From Nocardia miyunensis NBRC 108239 (GTDB lineage: Bacteria > Actinomycetota > Actinomycetes > Mycobacteriales > Mycobacteriaceae): 64,000 nucleotides of DNA. The DNA is taken from contig NZ_BDBQ01000067.1 of assembly GCF_001613065.1 (NCBI RefSeq), positions 33,135 to 97,134 of the forward strand, read 5' to 3'. This document shows, one piece after another, positions 25,599-34,100 of the stretch (position 1 is the stretch's first letter; every line of letters starts with the position of its first letter). The notes under the pieces were generated by a model. It made no database searches and was not told the DNA's origin. It saw only the letters and a program-made list of their open reading frames with translations. The position numbers were made by a program, and so were the translations under genes.

Positions 25599-25942
25599 GC
25601 GTATTTCCGTATGTGGTGGCCGTGTGGCTGCTGCTGGCCGGTATCACCGGCGTCGTGCGCAGCCGCCATCTGGTGCACACGGTCGTGTGCGTGTCGATCG
25701 CCCAGTCGAGCACCTATGTCCTGCTGCTGGCGATCGGTTATCAGCGTGGCGCCACCGCGCCGATCTTCGGATCGGCGAACCCGCCGGGGTCGCGGGTCGT
25801 CGATCCGGTCGTGCAGGCGATGGCGTTGACCGACATCGTCGTCTCGGCGACGGTGACCGCGCTCCTGCTGGCCCTGGTGATCCAGGTCGCCAAGCGGCAC
25901 GGCACCGTCGTCCCCGACGAACTGCATGCGCTGCGCGGCTGA
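25595..25942 (+). CDS. Mrp-type antiporter subunit C (MnhC/NuoK-like)
   Basis: A 115-residue, three-helix membrane protein homologous to NuoK of complex I. It shows VVCVSIAQSSTYVLLLAIGY, a loop GANPP-like (FGSANPPGSRVVDPVVQAMALTDIVVS), and a last helix. The conserved segment VDPVVQAMALTDIVVSATVTALLLALVIQ is the MrpC hallmark. It overlaps subunit B by 4 bp and abuts subunit D. Confidence 0.8.
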   Translation: MSVFPYVVAVWLLLAGITGVVRSRHLVHTVVCVSIAQSSTYVLLLAIGYQRGATAPIFGSANPPGSRVVDPVVQAMALTDIVVSATVTALLLALVIQVAKRHGTVVPDELHALRG

Positions 25943-27748
25943 ATGCTCACCCCGAATGCCCTGCCGCCCTTGGTGATAGCTCTGCCCATCGCCGGTGCGT
26001 GTCTGTTGCTGGCCCTCGGACGGCACGTCTCCCGGCGGGTGATCGACAGCCTCGCCCTCGCGGTGGCGGCGGCGGGCACGGCGTGCGCGGGCTGTCTGTT
26101 GTACGCCGCCGGTCACGGCGCGGTGGTGACCTGGGCGGGCGGATGGCGGCCGACGGCGCATTTCGCGGTCGGCATCGTGCTGGTCGCCGATCAGGTCGGG
26201 GCCGGGGCCGCGCTGCTGGTCGCGGTGCTGACCCTGCTGGCGCTGTTGTTCGGCTGGCACTACTTCGACGATCTACAGGCCCACTATCCCGCCCTGATGT
26301 TGCTGTTCAGCGCGGGCATGAGCGGATTCGCGCTCACCGGCGACCTGTTCGACATGTTCGTGTTCTTCGAGTTGATGAGCGTCGCCGCCTACGCGCTGAC
26401 GGGCCTGAAGAACGAAGAACCCGAATCGGTGCAGGGCGGCCTCAATTTCGGCGTGATCAACTCGCTCGGCGCCTACCTGTGCCTGTTCGGAATCGGACTG
26501 GTATACGCCCGCACCGGGCAACTCGGCCTGCCCCAACTCGCCGCCGAACTGGCAGGTCACGGCCGCGATATCGTGGTTATCGTCGGATTCGCGCTGGTCG
26601 TCACGGGGTGGCTGGTGAAGGCCGCGGTGGTGCCGTTTCATTTCTGGCTGGCCGACGCTCATGCCGTGGCCCCCGCGCCGGTGTGCGTGCTGTTCTCCGG
26701 GGTCATGGCGCCGCTGGGGATCTACGGTATGGCCCGGCTGTATTGGTCGGGGTTCCGCGTCGCGCTCGCACCGGCGGCCGTGCATCGGATGATGCTGGTG
26801 CTCGCGCTGGTCACCGCCGTGCTCGGTGCGGTGATGTGCCTGATGCAGCGGCATCTCAAACGCATGCTGGCCTATTCGACGATCGCGCATATCGGCCTGT
26901 TCCTGCTCGGCATCGCCGCATTGACACCCGCCGGCGTCGCGGCCGCGGCGCTCTACCTGGCCGGGCATGCGGCGGTGAAGGGCGCGCTGTTCCTGATGAC
27001 GGGAATCATCCTGTCGCAGTACCGATCCCTGGACGAACATCGGCTCTTCGGCCGGGTCCGGCATCCCGGTATCGGCGCGCTGTTCGTGGTGGCGGCGGTG
27101 ATGCTGGCCGGATTGCCGATGACGGGCGCCGGGCTGGGCAAGGCGCTGCTCGAGGAATCGGGCCGTTCGGGGGCGCTGACCGCGACGGTGATCGTCGTCT
27201 CCGCACTCACCGGCGCGGCGGTGCTGCGCGCCGGACTGCGCGTGTTCTTCGGCTCGGGTGATCGGCCCGGCGTCGCGAACACCGAGCAGGAGACCACCGG
27301 CGCGCACGAACAACCCGACGCCGCCACACCCGCCGGGCGTCCGCCCGCGACCATGGTCGGAGCGGTGGTCGCCCTGCTCGCGCTCGCGGTCGCGCTGGGG
27401 GTCCCCGCGGTCGCCGGGGCGGCCGGTCCGGCAGCCGCGCAGTTCTGTGATTCGCTCGGCTACCGGACTCGTGCGTTGCGGGGAATCGCGACCGTCGCCC
27501 CGGGCGGACCCCATATCGAGTGGACCGCGACCGGGATCGCCTGGGGCGCGGCCTCGGCCGCACTTGCCGTGGCGATTGCCGCCTGCGCCCTGTTCCTCCC
27601 ACCGAAACTATTGCCGCGCACGGTGTCTCGCTCGACCCGGACGCTCACCACCGCGCTGCACCGGCTGCACAGCGGTCACCTCGGTGACTACGCCGCGTGG
27701 CTGATGGTCGGCGCGGCCGTGGTCACAGCCTTGATCGCGAGTGGTTGA
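25943..27748 (+). CDS. Mrp-type antiporter subunit D (MnhD/NuoN-like) proton-channel subunit
   Basis: A 601-residue polytopic protein with about 14-16 helices, of the complex I antiporter-like family. The key segments are the DLFDMFVFFELMSVAAYALTG helix (membrane Glu), LVKAAVVPFHFWLADAHAVAP (Lys and His of the proton path) and LKRMLAYSTIAHIGLFLLG. It is longer than usual (about 500), with an extra hydrophilic loop of about 30 residues near 455 and a C-terminal extension. It is the only large pump subunit of the operon. Confidence 0.85.
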   Translation: MLTPNALPPLVIALPIAGACLLLALGRHVSRRVIDSLALAVAAAGTACAGCLLYAAGHGAVVTWAGGWRPTAHFAVGIVLVADQVGAGAALLVAVLTLLALLFGWHYFDDLQAHYPALMLLFSAGMSGFALTGDLFDMFVFFELMSVAAYALTGLKNEEPESVQGGLNFGVINSLGAYLCLFGIGLVYARTGQLGLPQLAAELAGHGRDIVVIVGFALVVTGWLVKAAVVPFHFWLADAHAVAPAPVCVLFSGVMAPLGIYGMARLYWSGFRVALAPAAVHRMMLVLALVTAVLGAVMCLMQRHLKRMLAYSTIAHIGLFLLGIAALTPAGVAAAALYLAGHAAVKGALFLMTGIILSQYRSLDEHRLFGRVRHPGIGALFVVAAVMLAGLPMTGAGLGKALLEESGRSGALTATVIVVSALTGAAVLRAGLRVFFGSGDRPGVANTEQETTGAHEQPDAATPAGRPPATMVGAVVALLALAVALGVPAVAGAAGPAAAQFCDSLGYRTRALRGIATVAPGGPHIEWTATGIAWGAASAALAVAIAACALFLPPKLLPRTVSRSTRTLTTALHRLHSGHLGDYAAWLMVGAAVVTALIASG

Positions 27749-27781
27749 CGCACCTGGCGACGTTCATCCGTTCGTCCCGGC

Positions 27782-28267
27782 TCAGCTGGGAGCGGTGGCG
27801 ACCTGCGCCTGCCACATCCAATGCAGTTGTTCCAGCCGGGCTGTCATGCCGATGAGCAGGTCCTGGGTCACCGGGTCGGCCTTCTCCGTCTCGTCGATCC
27901 GCTCCCGGAGCCGGGCGATCACCGCGCCGAGATTGGCGACGATCGCATCGATGACCGCTGTGTCCTGCTGCCAGCCCGCCGGGAATCCGATCGCCGAGGA
28001 GGATTCGGCGACCGCGCTGGCGCGCCCGTCGGGGCTGACCCCGATCGCGGTGGCGCGCTCGGCGGCCTCGTCGGTGAAATCCCTTGCAGCGGTGACCAGT
28101 TCGTCCAGGGCCAGATGTACCGAGCGGAAGTGGCGTCCGATGACGTTCCAGTGCGCCTGCTTGGCGATCAACGACAGGTCGATCAGATCGACCACCGTGC
28201 CGCGCAGGGCATCTCCGGTAATGCGTTGTGCGTTCTCGTCGAGCGTGCTCGTAATCGGCTTCGACAT
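27782..28267 (-). CDS. Dps family DNA-binding ferritin-like protein
   Basis: A 161-residue protein. The ferroxidase-centre motif is spread as LIAKQAHWNVIGRHFRSVHLALDELV (His-x-x-His helix) and FTDEAAERA (Asp and Glu), as in Dps proteins that oxidise and store iron and shield DNA during stress. It has no long N-terminal Lys/Arg tail, so DNA binding would rest on the C-terminus or be weak. ATG 28267 is preferred over an upstream start because of GAGGAGAC. It is convergent with the Mrp operon. Confidence 0.85.
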   Translation of the reverse strand: MSKPITSTLDENAQRITGDALRGTVVDLIDLSLIAKQAHWNVIGRHFRSVHLALDELVTAARDFTDEAAERATAIGVSPDGRASAVAESSSAIGFPAGWQQDTAVIDAIVANLGAVIARLRERIDETEKADPVTQDLLIGMTARLEQLHWMWQAQVATAPS

Positions 28268-28334
28268 CGTGGTGTGTCTCCTCTCCATGGGTGTGCCCCG
28301 CGCCGCCGAACCGGTGGCCGGTACGGGGTGTTTC

Positions 28335-29351
28335 TCAATTGGGAATGAAACGCGCTGCTCCCGCGCCGGATCGTTGCTCGGTCACGCCCGCGTCCATCGA
28401 GCGCAGCCGGTCGTCGAGGGTGTCGTGATAGAAGTCGATGAACCCGTCCGGATCGGGTCCGGCGTTCATCAGGACGAGGTGATCGAATCCGGCGTCGACA
28501 TACGGGCGGGCCGCCTCGACATAGGCCTCGGGGTCGGAGCCGCAGGTGAATTGGCGGCGGATGTCCTCCTCGCGGACCGTGCCCGTCGCCGCGGCGAAAT
28601 TCGCGGGGTTGGGCAGCTCACTCATCACCTTCCACCCGGTCACCGCCCATCGGGAGGTCTTCAGGGCCGCGCGTGCGGCGGCCTGCTCGTCGGCGGCCCA
28701 GGCGACCGGCACCTCGGCATAGCGGGGGCCGGTGCCGCCGGATCGCCGGTAGTTCTCCACGAGATCGGGCAGCGGCTCGGTGGCGAACAGGCCGTCGCCG
28801 AGGTCGGCGGCCAGGCGTGCGGCCGCCGGGCCGCCCGCCGCGACGGCGATCGGTGGCGGCTCATCGGGCAGATCGAATACCCGAGCGTCCGACAGCTGGA
28901 GGTATCGGCCCTGGTAGGAGTGGTAGCCCCCGCGCCACAGCAGCCGGATGATCTCCAGTGCCTCCCGCAGCATCCGGTGTCGCATCCGCACCGAATCCGG
29001 GAAACCGGTCCCGACGACGTGTTCGTTGAGTCGTTCCCCGGATCCCACGCCGAGAGTGAACCGGCCCTGTGAGGTCAGCGCGACCGTCGCCGCGGCCTGC
29101 GCGATGACGGCGGGGTGGTAGCGGACGGTCGGGCAGGTGACGCCGGTCGCCAGTCCGAGCTGTTCGGTGCGGGCGGCGATCGCCCCCAGCACCGTCCAAG
29201 CGAACGGTGAATGCCCCTGAACATCCAGCCAGGGATGGAAATGGTCACTGATCTCGACGAAATCGAATCCGGCTCGCTCGGCTCGCACCGCCTGCCGGAT
29301 CAGCTCCACGGGCCCGAACGCCTCTGCCGCCAGTTTGTATCCGATCCGCAC
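28335..29351 (-). CDS. LLM-class F420-dependent oxidoreductase
   Basis: A 338-residue TIM-barrel flavin/deazaflavin enzyme of the luciferase-like group. Motifs: FVEISDHFHPWLDVQGHSPF near residue 31, ATGVTCPTVRYHPAVIAQAAAT, and TLGVGSGERLNEH, the pattern of F420-dependent glucose-6-phosphate dehydrogenase-like proteins. The electron donor or acceptor is probably F420; the substrate is unknown. It starts at ATG 29351, divergent from the AraC gene at 29623. Confidence 0.85.
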   Translation of the reverse strand: MRIGYKLAAEAFGPVELIRQAVRAERAGFDFVEISDHFHPWLDVQGHSPFAWTVLGAIAARTEQLGLATGVTCPTVRYHPAVIAQAAATVALTSQGRFTLGVGSGERLNEHVVGTGFPDSVRMRHRMLREALEIIRLLWRGGYHSYQGRYLQLSDARVFDLPDEPPPIAVAAGGPAAARLAADLGDGLFATEPLPDLVENYRRSGGTGPRYAEVPVAWAADEQAAARAALKTSRWAVTGWKVMSELPNPANFAAATGTVREEDIRRQFTCGSDPEAYVEAARPYVDAGFDHLVLMNAGPDPDGFIDFYHDTLDDRLRSMDAGVTEQRSGAGAARFIPN

Positions 29352-29622
29352 CGGACGACCTCCTCCCGCATCGGCATCCGGGGTCGCGGTCTTCGTCGGA
29401 GGAAACCGCGTGCGCGCCGGACTTGCTGTTGCCAGCGGCTACCCCGCACACCGAAGGGCAAACGGCCGTATACTCGATCGGCGCGATGTGACGACACTCA
29501 CAGTGTGTGCTAGAGGGCGACCCGAAGCGGGTACCCCCGCACTACGCGATAGCCTCCCCGCGGCCGGTAAAACAGATTGCTGTCGCTCCGGGGCTCGTTT
29601 TTTCGGGCAAAGAGGGAACCAA

Positions 29623-30570
29623 ATGGCGATGAAGTTCGACAGTGGCAGCCTGGCGGCCACTGAGCAGTTCTTGAACCGGAATTACACGACGATGCAGATC
29701 GGCAACGTGAGCGAGGGACCGATCCGCAGCCACATCACGCGCGAAGTGATGGGGACGGTCAGCCTGGACCAGCTGGATCTGGGCTTCGACATGCACTACG
29801 ACGCCGATCCCCTCGGCAAGATCTGCTTGTGCGGGGTGGAATCGGGATCGATCGAGGAAAACTACCTCGATGAGGGCGCGGATGTGTTCCAGCCGGGGGA
29901 GATGGGGATCCTCACCCCGCCGCAGCTGCCGTACTCGGGCGTCATCCGGAGTGCCCGCTACACGATCACCATGTTCGAGCCGGAGGAACTGACCCGAGCG
30001 GTGTCGGTGAACGATCCCGGCACCGCGCCGGTGAGGTTGATCGGACACCGGCCGGTGACGGCCGCGGCCGGTCGTCGGCTCAGCACGACTATCGCGCACA
30101 TGCGACAGCTCGCCGCCACATACGACGGCGAGGTGCCCACGCTGGTGGCTGCGACGGCGACCCAATACCTCGCGGCGGCCGTGCTCGAGGCGTTCCCGAA
30201 CTCCGCGGACATCGACACCGCGACAGGCGACCGAACCGACGCGCATCCGGATGCGGTGCGCCGGGCGATCGCGTACATGGAATCCCATGTGGGCGAAGAC
30301 ATTTCGGCAGCGGATATCGCCGCGGCGGCCTATGTGACAGTGCGTGCGCTGCAACTGGCGTTCCGCCGCCATCTGGACACCACGCCGACCGCGTACCTGC
30401 GACGGCTGCGGCTTCGCGGCGCCCACGAGGAGCTCACCGCGAGCACGCCCGAGAGCGGCGTCACGGTCGGTACGGTCGCCGCTTCCTGGGGATTCGGTCA
30501 TCAGGGACGCTTCGCCGCGCTGTATCGCCGGCACTACGGACGATCTCCGGGCGACACCCTTTACGCGTGA
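29623..30570 (+). CDS. AraC-family regulator with AraC-binding-like N-domain
   Basis: A 315-residue regulator. Residues 1-190 resemble the AraC-binding-like (IPR035418-type) domain, with YDADPLGKICLCGVESGSIEENY. Residues 205-312 carry two helix-turn-helix motifs (ISAADIAAAAYVTVRALQLAFRR and VTVGTVAASWGFGHQGRFAALYRR) and end with YGRSPGDTL. I chose ATG 29623, preceded by GAGGGA, because upstream frame extension would run into the divergent oxidoreductase gene. A link to that oxidoreductase is positional only. Confidence 0.82.
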   Translation: MAMKFDSGSLAATEQFLNRNYTTMQIGNVSEGPIRSHITREVMGTVSLDQLDLGFDMHYDADPLGKICLCGVESGSIEENYLDEGADVFQPGEMGILTPPQLPYSGVIRSARYTITMFEPEELTRAVSVNDPGTAPVRLIGHRPVTAAAGRRLSTTIAHMRQLAATYDGEVPTLVAATATQYLAAAVLEAFPNSADIDTATGDRTDAHPDAVRRAIAYMESHVGEDISAADIAAAAYVTVRALQLAFRRHLDTTPTAYLRRLRLRGAHEELTASTPESGVTVGTVAASWGFGHQGRFAALYRRHYGRSPGDTLYA

Positions 30571-30607
30571 TCTCGCAGGCCGGACGCGCGTCCGTGTGCC
30601 GAGGATC

Positions 30608-30632
30608 GTTTCGCGGAACCGGTCCGGGGTAT
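30608..30632 (+). promoter_or_regulatory. SigF-type promoter upstream of the RsbW-like gene
   Basis: GTTT (30608-30611), a 15-bp spacer and GGGTAT (30627-30632) match the mycobacterial SigF consensus GTTT-N15-17-GGGTAT exactly. The RsbW-like gene starts 97 bp downstream. In mycobacteria the usfX-sigF unit is itself SigF-dependent, which fits. Confidence 0.6.
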
Positions 30633-30728
30633 GCGGCCTGCACGGAGAGATTCCGACTGGAGGCCGCGGGGGACGTGCCGCAAGCACCGGCTCGGCACGG
30701 ACCACTGCAGAGAAGAGGTTCGAGCGAG

Positions 30729-31136
30729 ATGAGTGAGGGATACAGTGCACCGGCCACAGTGCGCGTCCGAGTGACGGCGGAGCACGAGCAGCTGATGATG
30801 CTGCGCGCACTCACCGACACCGCCCTGCTCACCACCGAACTGACACTCGACGGCATTCTCGATGTTCAGGTGGCGATAGACGAGGTCACCACCGATCTGA
30901 TCGAGATGGCGGCGGACGGCTCGATGATCGAATGCGATCTCGAATCCGGCGACGGCCGGATCGCGGTGCGTATCAGCGGGATCGCCGTGACCCGTGCGGC
31001 CATCGATGAACTAGGTCTGGGCTGGCACATCATCCGCACGGTCACCGAATCGCCGAACGCGGACATCGGTTCGTACGACCACGCCGCGGGCGGCTACCCG
31101 GTGACCGTCGAATTCGGGCGAACAGGTCCGGGCTAG
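30729..31136 (+). CDS. RsbW-like anti-sigma factor (HATPase)
   Basis: A 135-residue ATP-binding protein of the GHKL anti-sigma family: an N-terminal helix-strand (LRALTDTALLTTELTLD), an N-box-like helix LDVQVAIDEVTTDLIEMA in which the usual Asn is Asp (as in several UsfX-type proteins), and the G-box-like GLGWHIIRTVTE region. It would bind and inhibit the SigF-type factor at 20047 (inference from family). ATG 30729 follows GCGAGAT. The preceding SigF promoter suggests feedback control. Its stop codon overlaps that of the convergent P-type ATPase. Confidence 0.75.
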   Translation: MSEGYSAPATVRVRVTAEHEQLMMLRALTDTALLTTELTLDGILDVQVAIDEVTTDLIEMAADGSMIECDLESGDGRIAVRISGIAVTRAAIDELGLGWHIIRTVTESPNADIGSYDHAAGGYPVTVEFGRTGPG

Positions 31137-34100
31137 AGCGTCGAGCGGTCCGGTCGGAACAGCACACCCGCGCCGGTCGCCAGGGCCGAGGACGTCCCGG
31201 CGATGGTCCAGCCCACCGGGCCCAGCGGGCGGCATCCGAAGTATGTGCAGATTCCTGGCGTCATCACGATCGTGAACAGCACCGCGCCGCTGGCCGCGGT
31301 CGTCGCCCAGACCAGTGGGCTGCGGTGTCCGGCCATCAGCGTCTGACCGAGCTGAGTGCCGATCAGCGAGACCAGTCCGATGGTGGAGGCGCGCCGGTTC
31401 GTGCCGGTGAAGCGGCCGATCGTCCACGCGGTGGTGGCGCCGAGGGTGGTGACCGCGGCGCGGGTGGCGATCGCGCGGGTCAGATCGGCGCCGAGATCGG
31501 CGGGCGGCCTGGCGGCGAGTTCGGTGGCGAGGTCCTGGGCGCGCAACTGGTCGTCGTCGGACGCCGTGGCCTCGGCCCCGCCCTGCGGCGACAGTGCCAC
31601 CGCCATCGCCGGGAACATATCGGTCAGCATGTTGACCAGCAGGAACTGCCGCGTGCCCAGCGGCGCGCGGCCGGACAGGGCCGTGCCGAGCACGGTGAAG
31701 GCGACCTCCCCGGCGTTGCCGCCGACCAGCACGCCGACCGCGTCGGTGATCCGCTGCCACATGCCGCGTCCCTCGGTCAGCGCCGCCAGCAGCGCCAGCG
31801 GGTCCGGATCGGTGAGCACCAGGTCCGCGGCGTTGCGGGCGGCGGTGGAACCGCTTGCGGCGAGACCGATTCCGATATCGGCGGAGCGGATGGCCGCGGC
31901 GTCGTTACCGCCGTCACCGGCCATCGCCACCACCCGGCCCGACCGCTGCAGGCTGGTGACGATCTGAACCTTCTGACGCGGTCCCACCCGGGCGAACACG
32001 TTGGTGCGCTCGATGAGCTCGGCTCGCGCGTCGTCGTCCAGGCCGTCCAGATCGGTTCCGGTGGTGACGGTTTCGGTGTCGATGCCGAGCTGCCGGGCGA
32101 TCGCGGCGGCGGTCACGGGGTGGTCTCCGGTGATGATGCGGACGCCGATGTCGTTCTCGTGCAACGCATCCACCACATCGTGCGACTGCGGCCGCGGAGT
32201 GTCGGCGAGGCCGACGAAGCCCACCAGCGTCAGTTCCTCGACCGCGTTCTCGACGTCGTCGGGCCTGCGGTGCAACTCGCGCCGGGCGACCACGAGCACC
32301 CGCAAGCCCTGCCGGGCGAGCCGGTCCACCACCTGTTCCGCGTGCGCCCGATCCTCGGCGGACAGCGCGACGGCGGTGGATTCACCGTGCTGGTCCGATT
32401 CGCGGCGGCGGGTGCAGCGCGGCAGCACCACTTCGGGCGCGCCCTTGACCACCAGGCGCATGCGGTGCGCGGTGCGGCCGAGCGTCGCGGCATAGCCGCG
32501 ATCGGACTCGAAGGGGATTTCCTCGACGGCCGACCAGCTGTCGTCTCCGGGCAGATTGTCGCGGGCCGCGTCCAGGACCGCGCGATCGGTGGCGTGCACG
32601 ACCGGGCCGTCGGGATCCGGGCACGCGTGAGCAGCCTCCCGCAGCAGCCGCCGGGCGCGTGGGTCGTCGGCGTCGGGGGACCACTGCCCGGTCAGATCGG
32701 CGACCGCGGTGAGCTCGAGGCGGCCGTGGGTCAACGTGCCCGTCTTGTCGAAACAGATCGTGTCGACCCGGCCCAGGGCCTCGACGGTGCGGCTCGCGCG
32801 GACCAGCACACCACGCCGGGTCAGGCGGCGTGCGGCGGCCAGCTGGGCGACCGTGGCGACGAGTGGAAGTCCTTCCGGCACAGCGGCTGTCGCCACCGCG
32901 ACGCCCTCGGCGATGGCCTCGCGCAGACGTCGGCTGCGCAGCCAGGACAGTGCGGTGACCGCGGACCCGCCCGCGACCGTCAGCGGCAGCGCCCGCTCGG
33001 TCAGCTGCCGCAGCTGCGCCTGCACGCCGCCGAGCGAGGGCGGGACCGCGGACGTCGCGGCGCGCTGAGACTCGGTGTCCGCGCCCGCCGCGACGACGAC
33101 CGCCAGGGCGCAGCCGTTGACGACGGTACTGCCCTCGAACACCATGCCGCTGCGTTCGCCGAGTTCGGCTCCCGGCGTCGCGGCCGAAAACTTCTCCACC
33201 GTAACCGATTCGCCGGTCAGGGCCGACTCGTCCATCTCGAGTTCGTCGGCGCGCACGATCCGGCCGTCCGCGGGGACCACGTCACCGGCGCGCAGGACGA
33301 TCGCATCACCCGCGCGCAGCCGGTCCCCGGGCACCCTGTCCTCGTCGATGTCGGCATCGGGGTCGCCCCGCAACGCCGATCGCGGAACCCGGCGCCCGAT
33401 GACGGTCTCGCCACGCAGCAGACGGCGCAGGGACGACTCCGCGCGCTGGCGCTGTAGCGCCGAGGCCGTGGCATTGACGGCGAGCACCGACCCGACGAGC
33501 ACCGCGTCGGCGGGGGAGCCGAGGATGGCCGAGGCGGCCGCGCCGACCCCGAGGATCGGGGTGAGAGGGTCGGCCAGCTCCTGTCGCACCCGGCCGCCGA
33601 ATCGAACGAAGGGCGCCAACCTCTGCCGCGCCCAGCTGTCGGACACCTCCGTGCCCGTGTCGGCCGAAGGCCCCGGATCGGGTAGCACCGCCAGCACATC
33701 ATCGGATTCCATTGCGTGCCAAGGCAACAGCACCGTGCCGGTGGCGTCCGGCTCGGCGCGCCCGGCCTGCCACGCGGTCGCCGCGCCGGAGAACAGACCG
33801 CCGAATTGCGCGGCGGTGACCGGCCATTGGCTGTTCCGGCGTGGCCTCGCGGCGAGCACCAGTGCGCCCAGAGCCCCCGCGGACAGCGCCAGGACTCGTC
33901 CGCGCTCACTGGCCTGCCGGGCCGGTGCGACCAGAGTGAGCAGGTGGTGGACCTGGTCCAGATCGTGGCACAGCACGTCCGCGCTCCAGGGCACGTGCGC
34001 CGCGCCCGCCGCATCGGCCCCGATCAGCCCGATTCCGGCGTCCGCGGTGGCCAGCGCCCGGTGCGCGCGGGTCGCCAGCATCGCCACCACGTGCCCATCG

